DNA of 8,529 nucleotides from an uncultured Collinsella sp. (lineage in GTDB: Bacteria > Actinomycetota > Coriobacteriia > Coriobacteriales > Coriobacteriaceae). The notes beneath the pieces are model-generated. The model saw only the letters and a program-made list of their open reading frames with translations. It was not told the origin of the DNA and made no database searches. The stretch is from positions 1 to 8,529 of the forward strand of contig USFU01000066.1 in assembly GCA_900554135.1 (NCBI GenBank), read 5' to 3'. The translations under genes and the position numbers were made by a program. Below are positions 1 through 5,442 of this stretch, one piece after another (position 1 is the stretch's first letter; every line of letters starts with the position of its first letter).

Positions 1-279
1 TTTGCCGACATTTTCGATACGGTACGTGACCCCATGAGCCGCATCATGCGCAAAGAATGTAAGAAGCGCGGAATCAAGAGCCTACATGTACTGTTTAGCT
101 GCGAAGAATCGGTTAAGACACATCCCCGCGACCCTTCCAATATCCACGAGCGCACCGAGTTGGGCACCGCCAGTTTTATGCCGCCCATCATGGGCCAGAT
201 GATTGCCGGCGAGGTTATCCGCCAGATCAGTGGCCGCGGCACCGAGCGCGTGCGCGCCGATGGCCAGCGCCTGGACTAG
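1..279 (+). CDS. tcdA: TcdA/ThiF-family tRNA threonylcarbamoyladenosine dehydratase, C-terminal part (5' end outside window)
   Basis: The open frame enters from the left edge and gives the last 92 residues before the TAG at 277-279. Enzymes of this E1-like family use ATP to cyclise threonylcarbamoyl-adenosine (t6A) at position 37 of ANN-decoding tRNAs. The Rossmann/ATP-binding half lies outside the window. Visible are the segment DPMSRIMRKECKKRGI, which resembles the family's conserved 'DPL.R..R..L+KRGI' stretch, then LHVLFSCEES, and the C-terminal G-T-A-S-F-M-P-P-I-M-G-Q-M-I-A-G helix, where the family has a GT.S(F/Y)MP..FG motif. tatD follows after 14 bp on the same strand, so the two are probably co-transcribed. 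Another ThiF/MoeB/HesA-type E1 protein is possible because the catalytic domain is not seen. Confidence 0.75.
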   Translation, partial: FADIFDTVRDPMSRIMRKECKKRGIKSLHVLFSCEESVKTHPRDPSNIHERTELGTASFMPPIMGQMIAGEVIRQISGRGTERVRADGQRLD

Positions 280-293
280 CGGAGCGCGCCGAG

Positions 294-1076
294 ATGGAAC
301 CCCGGTTATTTGATGCACACTGCCATCTTGATTTGATGACTTACCCGAATGCCGTTGCCGACGAAACCGCGGCTATAGGGCTGGGGGTCTTTGATTGCGG
401 GGTCGACCCACGCGACTTCGAGGCAGCAAAAAAGCGTGCCAGCCGCTACCCAAACATTATCGCCGGCGTTGGCCTTCATCCCTGGTGGCTCGCCGACGGC
501 CGCTGCGGTCCTGCCGAAGTCAATCTGCTTTGCGAAGTTGCCGCCCAAGAGCGCTACATCGGCGAGGTGGGACTCGACTTTTCCGCGCGCTTTGCCGGAA
601 GTGAGCCGCTACAAATGCAGGCACTTGACCGGCTCTGCGATACTCTCGTGCAGCGTCCTCTTGCCGGGCGCGTGATATCAATTCACGCCGTTCGTTCGGC
701 AGGAACCGTACTGGACGTCCTCGAATCGCACGGATTACTCACCCCAAACCCCGACTCCCCCGTTATCATCTTCCACTGGTTTAGCGGTACTTCGGACGAA
801 CTCGTCCGCGCACGAAACGCAGGCTGCTATTATTCCGTCAACGAACGCATGCTCGCGTCTAAACGAGGACGCGAATACACACGACAGATTCCACTCGACC
901 GTTTACTGCTCGAGACCGATGCACCGGCGGAGGCAAACACGGAAACAAGCGCGCAGCCGCTCATCAGATCGCTCACATGGACCTCAGAACGCATCGCCTC
1001 ACTCAAAAACTGTGACGAAAAGCGCATCGAATCGGCAGTTTTAACAAATGCACACTCTGTTTTTAGCCTTCGCTGA
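294..1076 (+). CDS. tatD: TatD-family metal-dependent hydrolase (putative DNase)
   Basis: A complete 260-aa protein, the usual TatD length. The amidohydrolase-type TIM-barrel metal ligands are all present: H9 and H11 in DAHCHLD, E91 in IGEVGLD, H131 in ISIHAV, H161 in IIFHWFSG and D209 in LLLETDAP. The family motif GVGLHPWW is at 58-65. Characterised TatD proteins are Mg/Mn-dependent 3'-5' exonucleases or DNases acting in DNA repair and degradation; the true substrate of this one cannot be read from sequence. The ATG at 294 has a GGAG at 281-284, 9 nt upstream, and puts the barrel's first strand at the N-terminus. It sits 14 bp after tcdA with no promoter in between, which suggests one transcript. 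No lesions are seen. Confidence 0.9.
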   Translation: MEPRLFDAHCHLDLMTYPNAVADETAAIGLGVFDCGVDPRDFEAAKKRASRYPNIIAGVGLHPWWLADGRCGPAEVNLLCEVAAQERYIGEVGLDFSARFAGSEPLQMQALDRLCDTLVQRPLAGRVISIHAVRSAGTVLDVLESHGLLTPNPDSPVIIFHWFSGTSDELVRARNAGCYYSVNERMLASKRGREYTRQIPLDRLLLETDAPAEANTETSAQPLIRSLTWTSERIASLKNCDEKRIESAVLTNAHSVFSLR

Positions 1077-1081
1077 CCCCT

Positions 1082-1111
1082 GTGGTCAAAAAACGTCAAA
1101 TATGAGTACTG
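1082..1111 (+). repeat. Left terminal inverted repeat of the MITE-like element
   Basis: Thirty bases that match the reverse complement of 1282-1311, differing at two positions (C/T at 1094 and T/C at 1096). They start 6 bp after the tatD stop codon. Confidence 0.8.
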
Positions 1112-1281
1112 CTAGCGAAATGGATACATTACTTTGAGCTTTACGACCACCAGAATAATCTACGATTGTCCATTAACTAACACTTTTACAGTCATTCCTC
1201 CTGCATTTTCGCAAGTTTAAACCCCTCCAAACGCTTAAATCACGTCTGAAGGGGTCAATTATGCTGCGACTAAATTAGTCA

Positions 1282-1311
1282 CAGTACTCATATTTGGCAT
1301 TTTTTGACCAC
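1282..1311 (-). repeat. Right terminal inverted repeat of the MITE-like element
   Basis: Inverse copy of 1082-1111 with 28/30 identity. Its outer edge lies 7 bp from the hairpin that follows the kinase gene. Confidence 0.8.
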
Positions 1312-1318
1312 CGAGTCA

Positions 1319-1344
1319 CAGGGAGGCGCTAATGCGGCTCCCTG
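1319..1344 (-). terminator. Hairpin downstream of the PfkB kinase gene, without a U-tract
   Basis: CAGGGAGGCGC (1319-1329) pairs with GCGGCTCCCTG (1334-1344), an 11-bp stem with one mismatch and a TAAT loop, starting 11 bp after the kinase stop codon. On the - strand the hairpin is followed by TGACTCGG instead of a T-run, so it is an incomplete intrinsic terminator. The MITE-like element begins just beyond it and may have replaced the original U-tract. Confidence 0.5.
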
Positions 1345-1355
1345 AGCCCGCTCGG

Positions 1356-2219
1356 CTATTCGCAAATCGGCGCTCCATGGCCCCAAGAGCCTTCCATGCC
1401 GCATACGGTCGAGGCAAACCCCGCCGCAAAGTCGAGTGCGCGCTCGATGGCCTCGGCGCCATCCTCGCCACGCTTGACAGAATCGAGATAGCACATCAGG
1501 AATGAGGTCAGGAACGAGTCGCCGGCTCCCATGGTGTCCTTCATGTCCGTTACGGGCTTTGCCAGCTGGCGATAGTAGCGCTCGCCGTCATAGGCGATGC
1601 AGCCCTCGGCGCCCGCCGTTGCGGACACAAAGCGCGGCCCCAGGTTTTTAACCCAAGCGAGACGCTCGCAGATCTCATCTTCGCTCGCGGCATCCGCAGC
1701 GCTCAAAAAGGCAAAGTCCACAAACGGAGCAATCTGCTCGTAATACTCATCGGTAGAATCATCCGAGAAGTCGAACGAAACGGTAATGCCCGTTGCTTTC
1801 AGCTTGGGGAGCTCACGCTCGGTGAAGCAGTAATTGCCCGAGTGGACTACGTCAAACTGCTTCATGTATGCCAGGTCAAAGCGATCGAGCACATAGCGCG
1901 CATCACCGCGGATGCCGCCCTCGTTCGATCCGAGGAACACGCGGTCCCCATCGACCACAGTCACGCGTGCCGCACCGTTCTCGCCAATGAGCTGTTCGCA
2001 CTTGGCAAGCTCCACGCCCTCGCTCTCAAGACTCGCAATGACATGCTCGGCTGCAGCATCATTTCCAAAGATGCCCATGTAGGCAGAACGCGCAGCGCCG
2101 CACTTCTTGGCATATACGGCAAAGTTCACCGCGTTGCCACCCGGATACATAGTGTGAATATGCTCATAACGGTCGACGACGTTGTCACCGAACCCGAGCG
2201 CATAAACGTTAAATGCCAT
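1356..2219 (-). CDS. PfkB-family sugar kinase, fructoselysine 6-kinase (FrlD)-like
   Basis: A 287-aa ribokinase-fold kinase, which uses ATP to phosphorylate a sugar or sugar derivative in the cytoplasm. PfkB signature 1 is at 27-36 (PGGNAVNFAV). Signature 2 is at 228-236 (DTMGAGDSF), with the catalytic base D234 and the GAGD anion hole. The opening ALGFGDNVVDRY, the SFDFSD segment at 148-153 and the DTMGAGDSF context resemble E. coli FrlD more than ribokinase or fructokinase. No FrlB-type deglycase is in the window, so the substrate is unproven; given deoC in the same cluster, a deoxyribose-type substrate is also possible. I chose the ATG at 2219 over an ATG 33 bp upstream because an AGGGGAG ribosome-binding site precedes it and the protein then starts directly with the first beta strand. 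It follows the HAD gene after 60 bp on the same strand. Confidence 0.85.
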   Translation of the reverse strand: MAFNVYALGFGDNVVDRYEHIHTMYPGGNAVNFAVYAKKCGAARSAYMGIFGNDAAAEHVIASLESEGVELAKCEQLIGENGAARVTVVDGDRVFLGSNEGGIRGDARYVLDRFDLAYMKQFDVVHSGNYCFTERELPKLKATGITVSFDFSDDSTDEYYEQIAPFVDFAFLSAADAASEDEICERLAWVKNLGPRFVSATAGAEGCIAYDGERYYRQLAKPVTDMKDTMGAGDSFLTSFLMCYLDSVKRGEDGAEAIERALDFAAGFASTVCGMEGSWGHGAPICE

Positions 2220-2279
2220 GGCACCGCTCCCCTCTCGTGCGAACAAAACCATTGCAACGGCAGCCGCTCCGCCCTGGTC

Positions 2280-2939
2280 CTACGCGAGCTCCAGCAAATC
2301 CGGCAGCTGGTCGATAATCTTGTCGGCCGCATCCTGGCTAAAGCCAAAGCGCTCCTCGCGCTTGGCGATCACCGTCAATCCTGCTCGTTTGCCGGCAGTA
2401 ATGCCATACACCGAATCCTCCACGCAGCAGCAACGGTCCGCAGGCAGTCCCAAGCGGTCTATAGCGTGCAGGTAGATATCGGGCTCGGGTTTGCTGCGCT
2501 CAAACTGCTCGCCCGAAACCAAGAACTCAAAGTAATCGCGAATGCCGCAGGTGCTTAGCACTTCCTCGATATTATTGAGGGGTGACGACGAAGCCAGCGC
2601 CACGCGGACCCCGCGGTCTTTAAGTCCCGCCAACGTCTCGACAACACCGGAATTCAGTAACTTGCTATAGTCGCAAGTAAAGGCGCTTGCCCACACCTCA
2701 TAGCGGGCCTCGGCATCGGCGGACTCAAGGACGCCCGCCCCTGCGCGCTTGTACCACTCTACAAGCACCTGCTGAAAATCACGGTGCGATGAACCAACAA
2801 TCGCATTAAGCTCATCACGCGTCACGGAAATCTGCAGGTAATCGATAAACTTCTCGAGTTCCTTTTGATAGTAAAACTCGGTATCGACCAAAACGCCGTC
2901 CATGTCAAAGATAACGGCGTCGAACGGAAATGCGGACAC
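2280..2939 (-). CDS. HAD-superfamily hydrolase, beta-phosphoglucomutase-like (subfamily IA)
   Basis: A 219-aa HAD phosphatase or phosphomutase with all four motifs: nucleophile D12 and acid/base D14 in FDMDGVLVDT, motif II serine in ALASSSP (117-119), motif III K150 in SKPEPD, and the acidic pair E174/D175 in VEDSVYGI. The helical cap at about 20-95 is of the type seen in beta-phosphoglucomutases and sugar-phosphate phosphatases; the exact substrate is unknown. The start is taken as the GTG at 2937-2939, because AGGGAGG (2945-2951) lies 5 nt upstream and the motif I strand then begins at residue 7. An upstream ATG (2987) would add 16 residues encoded inside a terminator hairpin and is unlikely. 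The kinase gene follows 60 bp downstream, so the two are probably one operon. Confidence 0.88.
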   Translation of the reverse strand: MSAFPFDAVIFDMDGVLVDTEFYYQKELEKFIDYLQISVTRDELNAIVGSSHRDFQQVLVEWYKRAGAGVLESADAEARYEVWASAFTCDYSKLLNSGVVETLAGLKDRGVRVALASSSPLNNIEEVLSTCGIRDYFEFLVSGEQFERSKPEPDIYLHAIDRLGLPADRCCCVEDSVYGITAGKRAGLTVIAKREERFGFSQDAADKIIDQLPDLLELA

Positions 2940-2944
2940 GGCAC

Positions 2945-2951
2945 CCTCCCT
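2945..2951 (-). promoter_or_regulatory. Ribosome-binding site that fixes the GTG start of the HAD gene
   Basis: On the - strand AGGGAGG is followed by 5 nt and then GTG. It is a near-consensus Shine-Dalgarno sequence directly after the terminator hairpin at 2955-2978. No comparable site precedes the upstream ATG at 2987. Confidence 0.7.
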
Positions 2952-2954
2952 AAC

Positions 2955-2978
2955 AAAAATGCGCCCGCAAGCGGACGC
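2955..2978 (-). terminator. Intrinsic terminator after the Cof-type HAD gene
   Basis: Read on the - strand, GCGTCCGC and GCGGGCGC form a GC-rich stem with one G-T pair and a tight CTTG loop, followed by ATTTTTG. It lies 24 bp after the stop codon of the upstream HAD gene and only a few bases before the ribosome-binding site of the next one, so it could also modulate read-through into that gene. Confidence 0.65.
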
Positions 2979-3002
2979 CCGAACCATGCACTATCGGCGA
3001 TT

Positions 3003-3845
3003 CTAACCCAGCAGCTTATCGAGTGCCACCGCGATGCCGTCTTCGTTGTTATCGGCGGTCACCATCTGAGCCACGGCTTTGACCTCATCGACGGCGTTAC
3101 CCATGGCAACGCCCGTACCCGCCCACTCGATCATGGACTTGTCATTCTGGCCGTCGCCAAACGAGACGACCTCGCTGGCATCGATGCCCAGCTTGGGCAG
3201 AGCACCCTGTAGCGCGCGTGCCTTATCGATACCGGGCGCCGTATACTCAAAGTACCAATCGGCCGTGAACATGCCCGAAAGCGTCTCGGTAAAGGGCGCG
3301 TACATCTCCTCGTAATGCGCCTGCAGGTAGGCCGGATCGCCCGCGGTAAGCAGCTTGTCTACGGGGTAAGTATCCACGACCTCGTGAAGGCTCTCGACCT
3401 CGCGGATCTTAAGATCGCATGCATCGCGCTCGTACTTAACGATATTCTTCTGCGAACCGTCCGGCAGCGTGATCATGCAGCGGTATGAGTCCTCGACGTG
3501 CAGATCGCGACCGAGCGAGATCATGGGGATCACGTCAAAGTTGCGCAGGTGGTCGAGCAGGCGATGCAGCTCGTCGACCGGCATAGCTTGGTCAAACAGC
3601 ACCTCGTCGGTCTGGGCATCGACCACATGCGCGCCATTAAAAGCCACCAGCAGGCCGTCGTGATTCTGAAGGTCGAGCTCCTGCGCCAGGGCATGAAGGC
3701 CCCATGCGGGACGGCCCGAAGCCAAAATGAGTTTAATGCCCGACTCCTGCGCCGCGAGCAGTTTCTCGCGCGTGCGCGGGCTGATCACCTTCTGGTCGTT
3801 GGTGAGCGTACCGTCGATATCCATTGCGATGGCCTTGATTGCCAT
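3003..3845 (-). CDS. Cof-type HAD-IIB family sugar-phosphate phosphatase
   Basis: A 280-aa protein of the Cof/YidA type, typical length 265-290. Motif I is AMDIDGTL with D9 and D11, motif II is LASGRP with S43, motif III lysine is K208 in GIDKARAL, and motif IV is SFGDGQNDKSM with D231 and D235, followed by the family's ANNEDGIA-like end (TADNNEDGIA). The alpha/beta C2 cap lies at roughly 85-195. Family members dephosphorylate sugar phosphates, flavin or nucleotide precursors with loose specificity, so no precise substrate is claimed. The ATG at 3845 is chosen over an in-frame ATG at 3932 because AGGGAGG lies 5 nt upstream and motif I then sits at the N-terminus as usual. It lies downstream of deoC in the same direction after a 149-bp gap, and a terminator follows it. 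Confidence 0.88.
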   Translation of the reverse strand: MAIKAIAMDIDGTLTNDQKVISPRTREKLLAAQESGIKLILASGRPAWGLHALAQELDLQNHDGLLVAFNGAHVVDAQTDEVLFDQAMPVDELHRLLDHLRNFDVIPMISLGRDLHVEDSYRCMITLPDGSQKNIVKYERDACDLKIREVESLHEVVDTYPVDKLLTAGDPAYLQAHYEEMYAPFTETLSGMFTADWYFEYTAPGIDKARALQGALPKLGIDASEVVSFGDGQNDKSMIEWAGTGVAMGNAVDEVKAVAQMVTADNNEDGIAVALDKLLG

Positions 3846-3994
3846 ATCTGCCTCCCTGTCATTGAACAACCTTGTCTGAGCCATCATACAGAACACCCGC
3901 GGCGGCGCTGTTTGCAACGGGAAAAATGTCATATTGTCCCGAACATGAACGGCGCGTGGTCGTGAAGCTTTATCGCTCAGGTCAAATACGTCTG

Positions 3995-4669
3995 CTAGCG
4001 ACGCTCATCCGTCAGTGCGCCCTCGACGATCGCGATGCCCGCCGATGCACCCAACGCGCTGGCGCCGGCCTCGATGAATGCGCAAGCCTCTTCATAATTA
4101 TGGATACCGCCCGCAGCCTTGATTGCCACGGCATCGCCGAGCACCTCGTGCATCAGCCGCACGTCCTCGAGCTTAGCACCGCCATAGCTTCTGCCGGTCG
4201 ATGTCTTAAGGAATCCTGGCTTAGCCTCCAGCGCAATCTCACAGACACGGCGCTTGGCGGCATCGTCGCCGTCCAGCTTGCACATCTCGACAATCACCTT
4301 GTCAGTGATGCCATGCGCGCGACAAAAATCAGCAATGGCAGTCATCTCGCGCTCGATGGCAACAAAATCGCGGTTCTCGACCGACTCCTGATTCAAAACG
4401 TAGTCAATCTCGGTAAAGCCGCGCGCAGCGTATTCCTCAAACCTCACAAGCTTCTCCTCAAGCGTCATAGTGCCCTGGGGAAAGTCGATAGCGCCGGCAA
4501 GGATGATGTCAGAGTCCTCGAGCATGGCGCGACCCGTCTCGTACTCCTGCAGGTTCGCAAATACGCAGCGGAAGTTGTACCTTAACGCCTTCTCGACATA
4601 CTGCTCAAACGTGTCCTCGGGGGCATCGATATAGTCGATGTATTTATTGATGGGTTTGGCAAACGTCAT
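3995..4669 (-). CDS. deoC: Deoxyribose-phosphate aldolase
   Basis: A 224-aa class I aldolase that cleaves 2-deoxyribose-5-phosphate to acetaldehyde and glyceraldehyde-3-phosphate in deoxynucleoside catabolism. DeoC hallmarks are in order: AIDFPQG (60-66), EIDYVLN (87-93) with D89, VIVEMCKL (125-132), FLKTSTGR (153-160) with the Schiff-base lysine K155, IKAAGGI (183-189) with the proton-relay lysine K184, and GASALGASAG for phosphate binding (202-211). Length is normal for bacterial DeoC. The ATG at 4669 has AAGGAGG 6 nt upstream. It is the first gene of the leftward cluster. Its partners deoA, deoD or deoB are not in the window. The region upstream contains the pgi 3'-end remnant, so its promoter neighbourhood was altered by the insertion proposed here. 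Confidence 0.93.
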   Translation of the reverse strand: MTFAKPINKYIDYIDAPEDTFEQYVEKALRYNFRCVFANLQEYETGRAMLEDSDIILAGAIDFPQGTMTLEEKLVRFEEYAARGFTEIDYVLNQESVENRDFVAIEREMTAIADFCRAHGITDKVIVEMCKLDGDDAAKRRVCEIALEAKPGFLKTSTGRSYGGAKLEDVRLMHEVLGDAVAIKAAGGIHNYEEACAFIEAGASALGASAGIAIVEGALTDERR

Positions 4670-4885
4670 GCTGGGCCTCCTTGTTCAGGACCGACAACCA
4701 ATCCGTGGGTTCACGCGAAAAACCACGTTCAATGTACGCCCGATACGCAAGGGCAGCGTCCTCATTCCGACAAGCGGTATGAAATTAGCCTTAAAAGTAT
4801 ATTCATGAACAGCGAATAGCGCCGCACGCGGATGCCGGCAACGAGACACTCCCCTCAATACACCCCCATGCCCATTCAGAATAAC

Positions 4886-4919
4886 AAGGGGCCCGCATCC
4901 CAACGGATACGGGCTCCTT
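4886..4919. terminator. Orphan copy of the pgi terminator hairpin
   Basis: AAGGGGCCCG (4886-4895) pairs with CGGGCTCCTT (4910-4919) with one G-T pair. The loop sequence is almost the same as in the terminator at 8350-8384. Neither side has a strong T-run, so activity is uncertain. It lies just beyond the pgi remnant in the same order as at the intact pgi gene. Confidence 0.6.
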
Positions 4920-4948
4920 TCGGCCATGACCTATCTCAGCAACAAAGA

Positions 4949-4978
4949 CTACTTGCGGTGAGCGCGGTAGAACTCGAT
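4949..4978 (-). pseudogene. pgi: Remnant of the pgi 3' end (last nine codons plus stop)
   Basis: On the - strand these 30 bases read I-E-F-Y-R-A-H-R-K-stop, the same nine residues that end the pgi gene at 8413. The two nucleotide differences are both synonymous (TAC/TAT and CAC/CAT). Upstream of the isoleucine codon the frame has no similarity to pgi and reaches a stop after three codons (4988-4990). It is therefore a cut-off 3' end, not a gene. Synonymous-only differences suggest the two copies came from diverged but functional pgi alleles. Confidence 0.7.
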
Positions 4979-5070
4979 CGCACCATCTTATCCGAGCCGG
5001 GGCACGTTCGCATAGCGTGGCGCGTGACGGTTGCAAAACCACCCCATTTGAAACAAACGCAAAAAAGTAC

Positions 5071-5097
5071 TTGCAAAGACACGTTCCGACATATAAG
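5071..5097 (+). promoter_or_regulatory. Candidate promoter for the cassette operon
   Basis: TTGCAA (5071-5076) and TATAAG (5092-5097) resemble -35 and -10 boxes, after an A-rich tract at 5060-5066. The 15-bp spacing is shorter than optimal. It is the best promoter-like pair upstream of the 5443 gene, and would give a leader of roughly 340 nt. Confidence 0.3.
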
Positions 5098-5107
5098 TTG
5101 ATAAAAG

Positions 5108-5121
5108 ACCGCCGTTGCGGT
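5108..5121. terminator. Small terminator-like hairpin in the cassette leader
   Basis: ACCGC-CGTT-GCGGT forms a 5-bp GC-rich stem flanked by A-rich sequence on the left and TTTTAAG on the right, so it looks like a short intrinsic terminator in both directions. It lies just after the candidate promoter and could attenuate the operon or stop upstream transcription. The stem is short and chance is possible. Confidence 0.35.
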
Positions 5122-5361
5122 TTTAAGTAGATCGAGCATATGAAGTTTCAGTTTTTAGCGTGTAAGAGAAAGAAGATCGGCAAAGTACAACCCCAAACGC
5201 AATGACAACTTAATGAGGTAACTGCCACATGTGAGGCACCCCGGGCATTGCTGTCTCGATTTTGAGCACGATGCCTTCCGCCTTGCATGGGCCGTCCTAT
5301 CCCGCCCCTGCAGCAACTGCCTCACGGGCTCATTGAAAACCGCATAGCACCCCAACGTCAG

Positions 5362-5428
5362 CACATCACCCACGGCAAGCACATCACTCACGACAACCAA
5401 CACATCAACAAACAGCACGAACATCAAC
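5362..5428 (+). repeat. Degenerate tandem CACATCA repeats in a C/A-rich leader
   Basis: CACATCA occurs at 5362, 5380 and 5401, and a fourth degenerate copy (ACATCAAC) begins at 5421, so the spacing is about 18-21 bp. The strip has very few G and T bases on the + strand and ends just before the ribosome-binding site of the 5443 gene. It could be an unstructured leader, a protein-binding array, or a weak iteron-like array. Confidence 0.5.
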
Positions 5429-5442
5429 CGATTGGAGAAGCT

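Larger units (their letters stand above)
1082..1311. mobile_element. MITE-like element with 30-bp terminal inverted repeats
   Basis: The sequence at 1082-1111 (begins GTGGTCAAAAAA, ends TATGAGTACTG) is repeated in inverse orientation at 1282-1311, with 28 of 30 bases matching. The roughly 170 bp between them is much richer in A+T than the flanking genes, has no convincing ORF, and carries smaller inverted repeats: AATGGA/TCCATT at 1119-1124 and 1169-1174, ACCCCT/AGGGGT at 1221-1226 and 1250-1255, and a 13-bp palindrome GACTAAATTAGTC at 1268-1280. It lies between two convergent genes. No clear target-site duplication is visible at the edges. A non-autonomous transposable element (MITE) is the best explanation; a large RNA-forming intergenic repeat is the alternative. 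Confidence 0.65.
4886..4978 (-). repeat. Left direct repeat: diverged copy of the pgi 3' end and terminator
   Basis: This segment aligns to 8350-8442. The terminator loop and stem are nearly identical, the spacer between hairpin and stop has equal length but is poorly conserved in its first part, and the last 30 bp match at 28/30. Homology stops abruptly at 4978. The direct-repeat arrangement around a three-gene cassette resembles the left border of an integrated element. Confidence 0.7.
4670..5442. other. 773-bp non-coding region between deoC and the cassette genes
   Basis: No supportable gene. It holds, left to right: the deoC leader with a TATACT box on the - strand (plus-strand 4796-4801) but no good -35; the orphan pgi terminator and 3'-end remnant (4886-4978); a promoter-like pair (5071-5097); a small hairpin (5108-5121); and a C/A-rich leader with spaced CACATCA repeats (5362-5428). 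The short ORFs inside it lack ribosome-binding sites and recognisable motifs. Confidence 0.7.

Noticed and set aside
1842..2558. Long + strand ORF (238 codons) opposite the kinase and HAD genes
   Set aside because: It is antisense to two genes with intact catalytic motifs and arises from their codon bias.
4796..4801. TATACT as the deoC promoter -10 box (minus strand)
   Set aside because: No acceptable -35 element lies 16-18 bp upstream; too weak to call as a promoter.
4685..5139. Several short ORFs on both strands upstream of deoC
   Set aside because: They overlap each other, the terminator and the pgi remnant, and show no ribosome-binding site or protein-like composition.
5362..5428. CRISPR-like repeats
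   Set aside because: Units are only about 7-9 bp, degenerate, with spacing near 20 bp and no cas genes; not a CRISPR array.
5287..5442. N-terminal extension of the 296-aa protein from the ATG at 5287
   Set aside because: No Shine-Dalgarno precedes 5287, while GGAG is well placed before 5443. The His-rich extension comes from low-complexity leader repeats.
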